The translations under genes were made by a program, and so were the position numbers. The notes under the pieces are model-generated. The model ran no database searches, was not told where the DNA came from, and saw only the letters and a list, made by a program, of their open reading frames with translations. This document shows positions 1 to 8,410 of a stretch of 64,000 nucleotides of DNA, in pieces (the stretch's first letter is position 1; the number at the start of each line of letters is the position of its first letter). Source of the DNA: an uncultured Campylobacter sp. GTDB lineage: Bacteria; Campylobacterota; Campylobacteria; Campylobacterales; Campylobacteraceae. The stretch lies in NCBI RefSeq assembly GCF_938017775.1, contig NZ_CALIIU010000009.1, forward strand, positions 55,843 through 119,842, in the 5' to 3' direction.

Positions 1-240
1 GCGGCGAGGGCGCACGATTACGCCTATGTGCAGATTAGCGACCACGGCAACTGCGAGGCGATGCGAGACGCTGACGGCGAAATTTTAACCAACCACACGA
101 CCTTTGACGTATTTTGCTTCGTGCTGGGGCGCGGCGCGCGCGAGCTAAAAAGCGGACTTGGGCTTAGTAACGTCGCAGCTACCGTGCTAAAGCTAATGGG
201 GCTACCGAAGCCCGCGGAGATGGACGAGGCGCTGTTTTGA
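1..240 (+). CDS. gpmI: 2,3-bisphosphoglycerate-independent phosphoglycerate mutase, C-terminal end (partial)
   Basis: Only the last 79 codons lie in the window; the 5' end is cut by the window edge. GpmI interconverts 3- and 2-phosphoglycerate in glycolysis and gluconeogenesis and is the cytoplasmic, Mn-dependent, alkaline-phosphatase-like form of the enzyme. The fragment carries the metal-ligand motif SDHGN (residues 13-17 of the fragment) followed by the usual tail LSNVAATVLKLMGL, typical of the GpmI C-terminus. It ends in TGA about 100 bp before fabG on the same strand. Family recognition rests on the C-terminal motif only. Confidence 0.85.
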   Translation, partial: AARAHDYAYVQISDHGNCEAMRDADGEILTNHTTFDVFCFVLGRGARELKSGLGLSNVAATVLKLMGLPKPAEMDEALF

Positions 241-342
241 AATTTAAACGGCACGGGTTGCAGCTAAATTTAAACGGCTAAAATTTAGGTAAATTTGGAT
301 AAATTTATGCTAGGCATTAAAATTTTAATAATAAGGACAAGT

Positions 343-1086
343 ATGAAATTTAGTGGAAAAAACGTTTTAATCACGGGCGCGAGCCGCGGTATCGGCGCAC
401 AGATCGCAAGGACTTTAGCCGGCTACGGGCTTAAGGTGTGGATCAATTATCGCTCTGCACCAGAGCCTGCTGACGCGCTGCTAGAGGAGATCCGCGCAAA
501 CGGCGGAGAGGGCGCCGTGATAAAATTTGATGCGACGAACGAAGCGGAATTTAGCGAGGCGATTGCCCTGATCGCGCAAAGCGACGGCAAGCTAAGCTAT
601 CTCGTAAATAACGCGGGCGTTACGAACGACAAGCTCGCGCTTAGGATGAAGCTGGAAGACTTCATGGGCGTGATCGAAGCAAATTTAAGCAGCGCTTTCA
701 TCGGCTGCCGCGAAGCTCTAAAACTAATGAGCAAAAAGCGCTTCGGCGCGGTCGTAAACATCGCCTCGATCGTCGGCGAAATGGGAAACGCCGGGCAAGT
801 CAATTACAGCGCGAGCAAGGGCGGAATGATCGCGATGAGTAAGAGTTTCGCAAAAGAGGGCGCAGCGCGCGGAATTCGCTTCAACTGCATAACTCCTGGC
901 TTCATCGCCACCGATATGACGGACGCGTTAAGCGACGACGTAAAAGCAAGCTACGAAGCGAGCATCCCGCTTAAGCGCCTCGGAAGCACGAGCGACGTTG
1001 CCGAAGGAGTTGCGTTTTTGCTTAGCGACGGTGCGGGCTACATTACGGGCGAGTCGCTTAAAATCAACGGCGGGCTCTATATGTAG
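343..1086 (+). CDS. fabG: 3-oxoacyl-[acyl-carrier-protein] reductase FabG
   Basis: NADPH-dependent reductase of the fatty-acid elongation cycle (3-oxoacyl-ACP to 3-hydroxyacyl-ACP), cytoplasmic SDR family, 247 aa. The Rossmann motif TGASRGIG is at residues 11-18, NNAG at 89-92, and the catalytic tetrad reads N114, S142, Y155, K159 (YSASK). An upstream in-frame ATG-less extension from 295 exists, but I chose ATG 343 because AAGGA sits 5 bp before it and the protein then starts exactly at the usual MKFSGKNVLITG. It is followed by acpP, fabF and accA on the same strand, a fatty-acid synthesis group; a separate promoter-like box precedes acpP. Confidence 0.95.
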   Translation: MKFSGKNVLITGASRGIGAQIARTLAGYGLKVWINYRSAPEPADALLEEIRANGGEGAVIKFDATNEAEFSEAIALIAQSDGKLSYLVNNAGVTNDKLALRMKLEDFMGVIEANLSSAFIGCREALKLMSKKRFGAVVNIASIVGEMGNAGQVNYSASKGGMIAMSKSFAKEGAARGIRFNCITPGFIATDMTDALSDDVKASYEASIPLKRLGSTSDVAEGVAFLLSDGAGYITGESLKINGGLYM

Positions 1087-1116
1087 CGTTAAATAGCGGA
1101 ATTTAAGGTTAAATAT

Positions 1117-1122
1117 TATAGA
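1117..1122 (+). promoter_or_regulatory. Candidate -10 box upstream of acpP
   Basis: TATAGA in an AT-rich stretch 32 bp before the acpP start codon, in the 68-bp gap after fabG. No -35 box is evident, which is normal for Campylobacter sigma70 promoters. AAAGGAG lies close to the ATG. Could give acpP its own, higher expression. Confidence 0.3.
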
Positions 1123-1154
1123 ATTACGCGGTATTTTTTTAAAGGAGTGCTAAA

Positions 1155-1391
1155 ATGGCAGTATTTGAAGATGTAAGAGACGTAGTTGTAGAGCAACTAA
1201 GCGTAAGCCCGGATCAGGTTAAACTTGACTCTAAAATTATCGAGGATTTGGGCGCGGACTCTCTTGATGTAGTTGAGCTAGTAATGGCTTTAGAGGAGAA
1301 ATTCGGTATCGAGATCCCTGATAGCGAGTCCGAAAAATTAGTAAGCATTAAAGACATAGTAGATTATATAGAAAATTTGCCTAAGAAATAA
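1155..1391 (+). CDS. acpP: Acyl carrier protein
   Basis: 78-residue acidic protein that carries the growing acyl chain on a 4'-phosphopantetheine arm during fatty-acid synthesis. The modified serine is S36 in the motif GADSLDVVELVMALE (residues 33-47), the hallmark of ACP helix II. A strong AAAGGAG ribosome-binding site lies just upstream of ATG 1155. fabF starts 19 bp after the stop, as in many bacteria, so the carrier and its condensing enzyme are probably co-transcribed. Length and motif fit AcpP fully. Confidence 0.97.
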   Translation: MAVFEDVRDVVVEQLSVSPDQVKLDSKIIEDLGADSLDVVELVMALEEKFGIEIPDSESEKLVSIKDIVDYIENLPKK

Positions 1392-1409
1392 AATTTTAAG
1401 GAAGCGGTT

Positions 1410-2627
1410 TTGAAACGAGTCGTAGTAACGGGCATCGGGATGATAACCTCTCTCGGGCTTGACAAACAGAGCAGTTTTGAAAATATCTGTAACGGAAAAA
1501 CCGGGGTTGATAAAATTTCGCTCTTTGACGCTAGCGAATTTCCGGTTCAAATTGCAGCTGAAGTAAAAGGTTTCGATCCAAGCAGCATAATCGAGGATGG
1601 AAAAGAGATAAAAAAGATGGATAGATTTATCCAACTCGGGCTTAAAGCTGCGGGCGAAGCTATGGATGACGCTAAATTTAGTAGCTTTGATAGCGACGAA
1701 TTCGGCGTTAGCTCCGCTAGCGGTATCGGCGGTTTGCCGAATATCGAGATAAATGCCAATACCTGCTTGCAGCGCGGCCCTAGGCGGATTTCTCCGTTTT
1801 TTATCCCCTCTGCTTTAGTAAATATGCTCGGCGGCTTTGTTTCTATATATTATAAATTAAAAGGTCCGAATTTATCCAGCGTTACGGCTTGTGCGGCTTC
1901 CGCACATGCGATTATGGACGCTGCGAGAGTTATTATGATCGGCGAAGCGAAAAAGATGCTTGCAGTGGGAGCCGAGGCTGCGGTTTGTCCCGTAGGTATC
2001 GGCGGATTTGCCGCGATGAAGGCGCTTTGCGCTAGAAATGACGATCCCGCGCACGCTTCGCGTCCGTTTGATGCAGAGCGAAACGGCTTTGTTATGGGCG
2101 AAGGTGCGGCGGCTTTGGTTTTAGAAGAGCTAGAAGACGCAAAAGCGCGCGGCGCTAAAATTTACGGCGAGCTCGTAGGGTTCGGCGCTAGCGGCGATGC
2201 TTATCATATCACTTCGCCTAGCCTAGACGGACCGATCCGCGCTATGAAAAAGGCCTATGAGATGGCGGGGCGCCCGAAGATTGATTATATCAACGCTCAC
2301 GGAACATCGACTGCGATAAACGATAAAAACGAAACTGCGGCGTTAAAAGAGCTTTTCGGCGAGGGCAAAGTGCCTGCGGTCAGCTCCACCAAGGGCCAGC
2401 TAGGACACTGCCTGGGCGCTGCCGGGGCGGTAGAGGCTGCGATCAGCCTTTTGGCGATGCAAAACGGCATCATACCGCCTACGATAAATCAAATTTCAAA
2501 AGATCCAGATTGCGATTTGGACTATGTGCCAAACGTCGCTAGAAAAGCCAAACTCGATTGCGTCATGAGCAATAATTTTGGATTCGGCGGCACGAACGCA
2601 TCGCTTATTTTCAAAAGAGTAGATTAA
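1410..2627 (+). CDS. fabF: 3-oxoacyl-ACP synthase II (FabF)
   Basis: Condensing enzyme (KAS II) that elongates acyl-ACP with malonyl-ACP; thiolase fold, cytoplasm, 405 aa. The Cys-His-His triad is visible: C161 in VTACAASAHA, H297 in NAHGTST, H333 in GQLGHCLGAAGA, with K328 nearby. The start is TTG 1410, supported by AAGGAAG 7-13 bp upstream and by the N-terminus KRVVVTGIGMITSLG; no ATG fits. Its stop TAA overlaps the ATG of accA (TAATG), so the two genes are translationally coupled. Confidence 0.96.
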   Translation: MKRVVVTGIGMITSLGLDKQSSFENICNGKTGVDKISLFDASEFPVQIAAEVKGFDPSSIIEDGKEIKKMDRFIQLGLKAAGEAMDDAKFSSFDSDEFGVSSASGIGGLPNIEINANTCLQRGPRRISPFFIPSALVNMLGGFVSIYYKLKGPNLSSVTACAASAHAIMDAARVIMIGEAKKMLAVGAEAAVCPVGIGGFAAMKALCARNDDPAHASRPFDAERNGFVMGEGAAALVLEELEDAKARGAKIYGELVGFGASGDAYHITSPSLDGPIRAMKKAYEMAGRPKIDYINAHGTSTAINDKNETAALKELFGEGKVPAVSSTKGQLGHCLGAAGAVEAAISLLAMQNGIIPPTINQISKDPDCDLDYVPNVARKAKLDCVMSNNFGFGGTNASLIFKRVD

Positions 2628-3565
2628 TGGCTAGCTATCTGGACTTCGAAAAGTCTATAAAGCAGATCGACGAGGATATCACCGCTGCAAAAATTCGCGG
2701 CGATGAGGATGCGGTCGAAATCTTAAATAAGAACCTCGAAAAAGAAATTTCCAAAGTTTATAAAAATTTAAACGAATATCAAAGGCTTCAGCTTGCGCGC
2801 CACCCGGATCGCCCTTACGCGATCGATTATATTCGTGCGCTTTTGCAGGACGCCAGGGAGCTTCACGGCGACCGCGCCTTTAGAGACGATCCGTCGATCG
2901 TGTGCTATCTGGGCATTATGGGCAACCGCAAAATTGCCGTGATCGCAGAGCAGAAGGGCCGCGGCACCAAAAACAAGCTGAAGCGAAATTTCGGCATGCC
3001 CCATCCGGAGGGCTATCGCAAGGCTCTGCGCGTAGCGAAACTTGCCGAGAAATTTAACCTTCCGATTCTATTTTTGATCGACACTCCAGGCGCATATCCT
3101 GGACTTGGCGCCGAGGAGCGCGGCCAAAGCGAGGCTATCGCGCGAAATTTATATGAGCTCAGCGATCTTAAAACCCCTACGATCGCCGTCGTTATCGGCG
3201 AGGGCGGCAGCGGTGGAGCTTTAGCGATCGGCGTGGCCGATCGTTTGGCGATGCTTCAAAACTCAATTTTTTCGGTTATCTCTCCCGAGGGCTGTGCTGC
3301 GATTTTGTGGAACGATCCAAGCAAGAGCGAGGCGGCTACGAAGGCACTAAAAATCACCGCCGAGGAGCTAAAAGAGCTGGGCTTGATCGACGACGTGATA
3401 AAAGAGCCTAAAACGGGCGCCCACAGGGATAAGGACGGCGCGATAAAAGCGCTTGGAAACTACGTCTTAACCGAGCTGCACAAGCTAGACGATCTTAGTA
3501 TAGACGAGCTCATCAGCAGAAGACAACAAAAAATTTTAAGGTTCGGTGCTTATAAAGAGAACTAA
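2627..3565 (+). CDS. accA: Acetyl-CoA carboxylase carboxyltransferase subunit alpha
   Basis: Alpha subunit of the carboxyltransferase that moves CO2 from carboxybiotin to acetyl-CoA, giving malonyl-CoA for the fatty-acid genes just upstream. 312 aa, the usual length for epsilonproteobacterial AccA. A helical N-terminus (residues 1-60) is followed by a crotonase-fold domain with DTPGAYPG (152-159) and the glycine-rich oxyanion motif GEGGSGGAL (191-199). Its ATG overlaps the fabF stop codon. accD is not in this window. Confidence 0.95.
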   Translation: MASYLDFEKSIKQIDEDITAAKIRGDEDAVEILNKNLEKEISKVYKNLNEYQRLQLARHPDRPYAIDYIRALLQDARELHGDRAFRDDPSIVCYLGIMGNRKIAVIAEQKGRGTKNKLKRNFGMPHPEGYRKALRVAKLAEKFNLPILFLIDTPGAYPGLGAEERGQSEAIARNLYELSDLKTPTIAVVIGEGGSGGALAIGVADRLAMLQNSIFSVISPEGCAAILWNDPSKSEAATKALKITAEELKELGLIDDVIKEPKTGAHRDKDGAIKALGNYVLTELHKLDDLSIDELISRRQQKILRFGAYKEN

Positions 3566-3624
3566 ATTTTAAATTTCGCGACTTTTAAAACTAAATTTAA
3601 TAACTTCACACTCTAAGAGGACAA

Positions 3625-4971
3625 ATGGAAAATACAAATCAAAATTCCACCCAGACCGCCGTTTCAAATTCTAATCAAAACGGCAGAAAAACTTACGCTA
3701 AAACGCACGTTCCCGTCGAGGGCTACCAGATCGAGGAGCTCCGCTCGATGGATCTTGAAAATCTCATCGCCATAGCAGACGAGCTAGGCGTCGAAAACCC
3801 GCGCGAATTCCGCCGCCAAGCGCTCGTTTTTGAAATTTTACGTATGCAGACGAAGCAGGGCGGCTTCATACTTTTTACGGGGATTTTGGAGGTTACCGCC
3901 GAGGGTTACGGCTTTTTGCGCGGCATAGATTCAAATTTAAGCGACAGCGCCAATGATGCCTACGTGAGCCTAAGCCAGATCCGCAAATTCGCCCTGCGCG
4001 TCGGCGACATTGTCACGGGCCAGGTGCGCGAGCCGAAGGATCAGGAGAAGTACTATGCGCTTTTAAAGATCGAGGCGATCAATTACAAATCGATTCAAGA
4101 GGCTAGAGAGCGCCCGTTATTTGACAATCTCACGCCGCTTTTTCCGACAGAAAAGCTCAAGCTCGAATACGATCCAATGCGCCTTACCGGTCGCGTGCTT
4201 GATCTTTTCACCCCGATCGGAAAGGGGCAGCGCGGACTAATCACGGCGCCTCCGCGTAGCGGTAAAACGGAGCTTATGAAGGAGCTTGCCAACGGCATTA
4301 CGCGCAACCACCCCGAGGTCGAGCTTTTGGTGCTGCTAGTCGACGAGCGTCCCGAGGAGGTGACCGATATGGAGCGTAGCGTACGCGGGGAGGTGTTTAG
4401 CTCAACCTTCGATCAGCCTGCATTTAACCACGTCCGCGTCGCCGAGCTCGTCATCGAAAAAGCAAAACGCGCCGTCGAAAACGGCAAGGACGTCGTCATC
4501 CTGCTCGATAGCATCACCCGCCTTGCGCGCGCTTACAACACCGTCACGCCTAGCAGCGGCAAAGTCCTAAGCGGCGGCGTGGACGCAAACGCCCTGCACA
4601 AGCCGAAGCGCTTCTTCGGTGCGGCGCGAAATATCGAAAACGGCGGCTCGCTTACCATCGTCGCTACCGCGCTCATCGAGACCGGCTCGCGAATGGACGA
4701 CGTGATCTTCGAGGAGTTCAAAGGCACGGGCAACAGCGAGATCATCCTCGATCGCAATATCTCGGATCGCAGAATTTACCCCGCGATCAACATTACCAAA
4801 TCGGGCACGCGCAAAGAGGAGCTTTTGCAAGGTAGCGAAAATCTACAAAAGATCTGGGCGCTGCGCTCGGCAATTTCTACAATGGACGATATCGAGGCGC
4901 TGAAATTTTTATACGCCAAGATGCTAAAAACCAAAGACAACACCGAGCTGCTATCTATAATGAACGGCTAA
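3625..4971 (+). CDS. rho: Transcription termination factor Rho
   Basis: Hexameric RNA-dependent ATPase that terminates transcription, 448 aa. Residues 1-25 are an Asn/Gln/Ser-rich tail (NTNQNSTQT...) not part of the core fold. A Rho N-terminal helical domain (about 35-75) is followed by the cold-shock-like RNA-binding domain (about 80-155) and the ATPase core with Walker A APPRSGKTEL (208-217, K214) and Walker B VVILLDSITRLARAYN. ATG 3625 is preceded by AAGAGGA. It stands alone after accA with a 59-bp gap, and a 201-bp non-coding stretch follows it. Confidence 0.97.
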   Translation: MENTNQNSTQTAVSNSNQNGRKTYAKTHVPVEGYQIEELRSMDLENLIAIADELGVENPREFRRQALVFEILRMQTKQGGFILFTGILEVTAEGYGFLRGIDSNLSDSANDAYVSLSQIRKFALRVGDIVTGQVREPKDQEKYYALLKIEAINYKSIQEARERPLFDNLTPLFPTEKLKLEYDPMRLTGRVLDLFTPIGKGQRGLITAPPRSGKTELMKELANGITRNHPEVELLVLLVDERPEEVTDMERSVRGEVFSSTFDQPAFNHVRVAELVIEKAKRAVENGKDVVILLDSITRLARAYNTVTPSSGKVLSGGVDANALHKPKRFFGAARNIENGGSLTIVATALIETGSRMDDVIFEEFKGTGNSEIILDRNISDRRIYPAINITKSGTRKEELLQGSENLQKIWALRSAISTMDDIEALKFLYAKMLKTKDNTELLSIMNG

Positions 4972-5095
4972 ATTTTATTAAATTGATTCGTTATGAAATT
5001 TAATGCTTTATTATTCTTGCGTTAGGTTTTATGTAAACGACTTAGATTTTGATAAGAGATAGTCAAGGATTTTGGTTGTGGAGGAGGAATAGGTC

Positions 5096-5133
5096 AGCTC
5101 ATTTTTTTGAGTACAACATACTCTCTATGAGCT
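5096..5133. other. Hairpin between rho and the acyltransferase gene
   Basis: Outer arms AGCTCAT (5096-5102) and ATGAGCT (5127-5133) enclose inner arms GAGTA (5109-5113) and TACTC (5119-5123), so a two-part stem can form. There is a T7 run inside rather than after the stem, so it is not a classical intrinsic terminator. It could be leader structure for the downstream gene. Confidence 0.3.
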
Positions 5134-5172
5134 TAAATCTATAAAAATTAAACAATATAAGTGAGTAATTCT

Positions 5173-7194
5173 ATGAGTAATGATTTACAGCATCCAAAGT
5201 ATAGACCAGATATAGACGGTTTAAGAGGAATAGCCGTTTTATCTGTTGTGGCTTTTCATGCTTTTCCAAATAAAATAAGTGGCGGTTTTATAGGTGTAGA
5301 TATATTTTTTGTAATATCTGGATTTTTAATTTCTACGATTATTTTTAATAATTTAGAAAAAGGAACATTTAGTTTCTATGAATTTTATGCTAGACGTATT
5401 AAAAGAATTTATCCGGCACTTTTCGTCGTATTATTCGCATGTCTTATTTTCGGATGGTTTGCTTTATTGCCGGAGGAGTATAAGCAGCTTGGTAAGCATA
5501 CGGCCGGCGGAGCAGGGTTTATTGCAAATTTCATATTATGGAGCGAAGCCGGATATTTCGATAACTCTGCTGAAACTAAACCGCTACTACACCTATGGAG
5601 CCTTGGCATAGAAGAACAATTCTATATAATTTGGCCTTTTTTATTATGGTTTTTATGGAAGAAAAAATTTAATTTGCTAACTATATCGGTTATTATTCTG
5701 TTAATTTCTTTTATTTTAAATCTAAAAGGTATAAAACAAGATTTAGTAGCTACATTTTATTCGCCGCAGACGCGTTTCTGGGAACTTTTGTCTGGTGCTG
5801 TTTTGGCATGGTTAAATATACATAAAAATAATACTATTAAAAATTTTAAATTAAGGATAGATCATTACTTTTCAAAAATTATATATAGAGAAGGCATTCC
5901 AAATGATGGCAGATCTTTGTCTAATGTATGTGCCTTTATAGGTATTTCCATACTTATATATGGATTTTTGCATATATCTAAGACTATGCCATTTCCGGGT
6001 AAATGGGCAATAATACCTATTCTAGGTTCTATTTTTATTATTATCGCAGGTTCTAATGGGGGGGGGGCTTATATCAGCCAAAAGATATTATCAAATAAAA
6101 TTTTAGTTTGGTTTGGGCTTATTAGCTTTCCGTTATATTTATGGCATTGGCCGTTATTATCGTTTGCTAGAATTTTAGAAAGCGAAACTCCTAATAGAAC
6201 CATAAGAATATCTTGTGTTTTCTTATCCGTTGTTTTGGCTTGGATTTTATATAAATTTATAGAAAGACCATTGCGCTTTAAAAATAATTTTAAATTTAAA
6301 ATTCCTATATTATTCGCCATGATTGTCTTAATTGGGATTTCGGGGTATATTATTTATCTAAGAAACGGTAAAAATGTAAACTCAATTCCGATTACCCAGC
6401 CTGACTCTACTGAATTTTTACATGATAGCGCTCAGAATTGTAAAAAGTATTTTCCTGATTGGTCGAAGATAACCGATCACGAATGTATGATGCAAAAACC
6501 TTTTGGGAATAAGATTGCGATCATAGGCGATTCTCATGCCAATCATTTATATTTAGGTATTGCAGAGAAAACTAAAGACGGCGTTGCTTTATTTCCTGCA
6601 AGTTGTGCTGCACCATTTATAAATATTTCTAGTGGCACTAGTGATATTGATCCCAATATAGTTAGAGTTAGAAAAAACGCTTATCAACTTATAAATTCAG
6701 CATATAATTTTATATTTCAAGATCCAAATATCAAAACCGTAATATTAGGGCATAATCCTGATTGTTCCTATATAGATGCAAAAGATATGGAGAATTTACA
6801 AGAAAAAGATGTCGATAAAATATTGGAAGATGGCATTAGAAGAACGCTAGATTTATTATTAAAAAGTAAAAAAGAGGTTTTAATTTTATTAGATTCACCG
6901 CACTTGCCTTATGACCCTTCAAAGTGTGTCATAAGATCTATTAGAGCTATAGGTAGAAATAAGTGCGTTTTCCCAAAAGAATATTCGGGAGGCCAAAAAA
7001 AGTATAATAGTATAATAAAAAGGATTATAAAAGATTATCCATCAGTTAAAGTCTATGACCTTTTTGAACCATTTTGCGATGAAGATAGTTGCTATATCTC
7101 TAAAGATAATGTAATATTATATAATGATAGAGATCATTTAAGTTATGGAGGTTCTAGATTTGTCACTCCATTTATATTGAATAGATTGGAATAA
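5173..7194 (+). CDS. OafA/YrhL-type membrane O-acyltransferase with C-terminal SGNH domain, poly-G phase-variable
   Basis: About 673 aa. The N-terminal half is an acyltransferase-3 membrane domain (roughly 10 helices) starting YRPDIDGLRGIAVLSVVAFH; the C-terminal part is an SGNH esterase-like domain with GDSHANH and DRDHLSYGG. Proteins of this architecture O-acetylate cell-surface glycans (LPS O-antigen, capsule or peptidoglycan); the substrate here is unknown. ATG 5173 is preferred over GTG 5161 because the only weak Shine-Dalgarno (AAGTGAG) lies before it. The gene is much more AT-rich than its neighbours, suggesting transfer. A run of ten G (6058-6067) lies in the coding region; ten keeps the frame open, nine or eleven lead to early stops. 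No glycan genes adjoin it. Confidence 0.88.
   Translation: MSNDLQHPKYRPDIDGLRGIAVLSVVAFHAFPNKISGGFIGVDIFFVISGFLISTIIFNNLEKGTFSFYEFYARRIKRIYPALFVVLFACLIFGWFALLPEEYKQLGKHTAGGAGFIANFILWSEAGYFDNSAETKPLLHLWSLGIEEQFYIIWPFLLWFLWKKKFNLLTISVIILLISFILNLKGIKQDLVATFYSPQTRFWELLSGAVLAWLNIHKNNTIKNFKLRIDHYFSKIIYREGIPNDGRSLSNVCAFIGISILIYGFLHISKTMPFPGKWAIIPILGSIFIIIAGSNGGGAYISQKILSNKILVWFGLISFPLYLWHWPLLSFARILESETPNRTIRISCVFLSVVLAWILYKFIERPLRFKNNFKFKIPILFAMIVLIGISGYIIYLRNGKNVNSIPITQPDSTEFLHDSAQNCKKYFPDWSKITDHECMMQKPFGNKIAIIGDSHANHLYLGIAEKTKDGVALFPASCAAPFINISSGTSDIDPNIVRVRKNAYQLINSAYNFIFQDPNIKTVILGHNPDCSYIDAKDMENLQEKDVDKILEDGIRRTLDLLLKSKKEVLILLDSPHLPYDPSKCVIRSIRAIGRNKCVFPKEYSGGQKKYNSIIKRIIKDYPSVKVYDLFEPFCDEDSCYISKDNVILYNDRDHLSYGGSRFVTPFILNRLE
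6058..6067 (+). repeat. G10 homopolymer, likely phase-variation tract
   Basis: Ten consecutive G inside the acyltransferase coding region, read as three Gly codons plus the first base of Ala (N-G-G-G-A). This is by far the longest homopolymeric G or C run I see in the window. With nine G the new frame stops at TAG about 45 bp on; with eleven it stops at TAA about 40 bp on. Poly-G tracts of 8-12 bases switch surface-structure genes in Campylobacter by slipped-strand mispairing. Confidence 0.9.
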
Positions 7195-7307
7195 TAAAAT
7201 TATAATACTATACCCTATATTGCTATCTATTTTAGCGCTTTTGAAGCGACCGATAGTATTTATTGCTATGTTTTTAAATTGCGAGTAAAATGCGGTATTC
7301 ATTTTAC

Positions 7308-7436
7308 ATGGAGTTCAATCACGGCGTCGTAGTCCTGCCTATTTTGTCCGTAGCCTCATTTGGGCGATGTGCGCACTTCAGCTGCGACAAGATTAAAATT
7401 ATGAATCCCACATCTAAGCTTGCTATTTACGTTTAA
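7308..7436 (+). CDS. Possible 42-aa small protein
   Basis: ATG 7308 opens a frame starting MEFNHGVVVLPILSVASFGR and ending LAIYV before TAA. It has a hydrophobic stretch near the N-terminus and two cysteines (RCAHFSC). No good ribosome-binding site is seen, so it may not be translated; it could be a gene remnant or a short repeated element. I have a faint, unverified impression that similar short frames occur in other Campylobacter genomes. Confidence 0.25.
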   Translation: MEFNHGVVVLPILSVASFGRCAHFSCDKIKIMNPTSKLAIYV

Positions 7437-7513
7437 ATTTTACTAGCCATGTTTTAAAATTTTAAAATAGCAGTTTAATCCATATTTTAAGGAGATTTAA
7501 ATTGGGACGGCGT

Positions 7514-7519
7514 TATAAT
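7514..7519 (+). promoter_or_regulatory. -10 box for the lipoprotein gene at 7550
   Basis: Perfect TATAAT (context CGTTATAATTT) 30 bp before the ATG, with AAAGGA between. No -35 is needed in this genus. Confidence 0.5.
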
Positions 7520-7549
7520 TTATCTATATTTTAATTAAAAGGAAAAACG

Positions 7550-7921
7550 ATGAAATATCTGGTTTCAAAAAGCCTTTTTACTTTAGCCATGTCTTTTGCA
7601 GCCGCTTCCATCTTAGGTGGTTGTGGTTTTATAAAAAAGCCGATGACTAGTGAGGCGACACTCTTAGATCGCGCTGAAATGGCAACTGGTATAGATAAAT
7701 CAAATCTAACGGTTGTGCCTGATTCGGTAAAAAGTGAGATCGACTCCGTGCACTATAAGGTCAGAAGCAAAAACGGTGATTTGTATCGTTGCTATTTTTC
7801 ATCCGTTATAGTAGTTGATTCTGACGTGCTTTGCACGAAAATCGTCGGAGCAGCGGGTAGTACGGGAAGCGGCAAAGGCGGTAACTGCAACGCATTGCTT
7901 AAAAAAGCGGGCAAGTGCTAG
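7550..7921 (+). CDS. Small lipoprotein of unknown function
   Basis: 123 aa. A type II signal peptide is visible: MKYLVSK, a hydrophobic run, then the lipobox LGGC with the lipidated cysteine at residue 25. The mature part (about 99 aa) contains DSVKSEIDSVHYKVRSKNGD and ends in a Gly/Lys/Cys tail (SGKGGNCNALLKKAGKC), with four cysteines after the lipid-bearing one (C81, C95, C113 and the last residue, C123), which may form disulfides in the periplasm. AAAGGA precedes the ATG. I do not recognise a family. It stands alone between the acyltransferase and the sodium symporters and seems to have its own promoter. Confidence 0.75.
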   Translation: MKYLVSKSLFTLAMSFAAASILGGCGFIKKPMTSEATLLDRAEMATGIDKSNLTVVPDSVKSEIDSVHYKVRSKNGDLYRCYFSSVIVVDSDVLCTKIVGAAGSTGSGKGGNCNALLKKAGKC

Positions 7922-8410
7922 CGTGCTAGGAACGGCTTAAACCGCGCGGCTTTAAAACGGAGTTCATTCGGTCTGAACGTGCGCTGCTAGCTGTTTAGGC
8001 CGCACCCGCAAAATTTTCATCGCTCCTGCAAAGCAAGCCCGCTGCTTCTACGGCACATTTTGGCGCTCGTTATGCTAGCGGGTAGTAAAATTTTAATGCT
8101 TTTAGGCTTTGCCGAGAGGATTGCGAAATTTTAACGCGTAAATTTTAAATCTAGAGCCGCGTTTGGACTCTTTTCGTTACGAAACGTGGCGTAAAATTTT
8201 ACGCTTTAATTTTACTGCGCAAGATTTACCGCATGAAATTTCATTACGCAAAGTCCTTTGCTTCGGCGCTTCGCGGATCGCAGCACGCGATCTGGCCGAG
8301 TTTAGACGTCGCAAATTGTCTCGCGATCCCCACGCGCCGCTTCGCCGCGTAAATCTGCCGCGCGATTTATCGCGTGAAATTTCGCTCGCTCCTATCTATT
8401 CCGTTCGCTT
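7922..8410. other. Intergenic stretch, nothing coding seen
   Basis: 489 bp between convergent genes. It contains a perfect 16-bp palindrome GCGTAAAATTTTACGC (8189-8204) and several TCGCG/CGCGA-rich imperfect repeats (about 8240-8390). An open frame runs through on the plus strand but its later half is antisense to the symporter, so I do not call it. Confidence 0.5.

Larger units (their letters stand above)
7195..7549. other. Intergenic stretch after the acyltransferase gene
   Basis: 355 bp with no long gene. It holds a possible 42-codon reading frame (7308-7436), a TATAAT box (7514-7519) and the ribosome-binding site of the next lipoprotein gene. The 7310-7390 part is clearly richer in GC than the AT-rich flanks, so it may be a separate piece of sequence. 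Confidence 0.5.
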
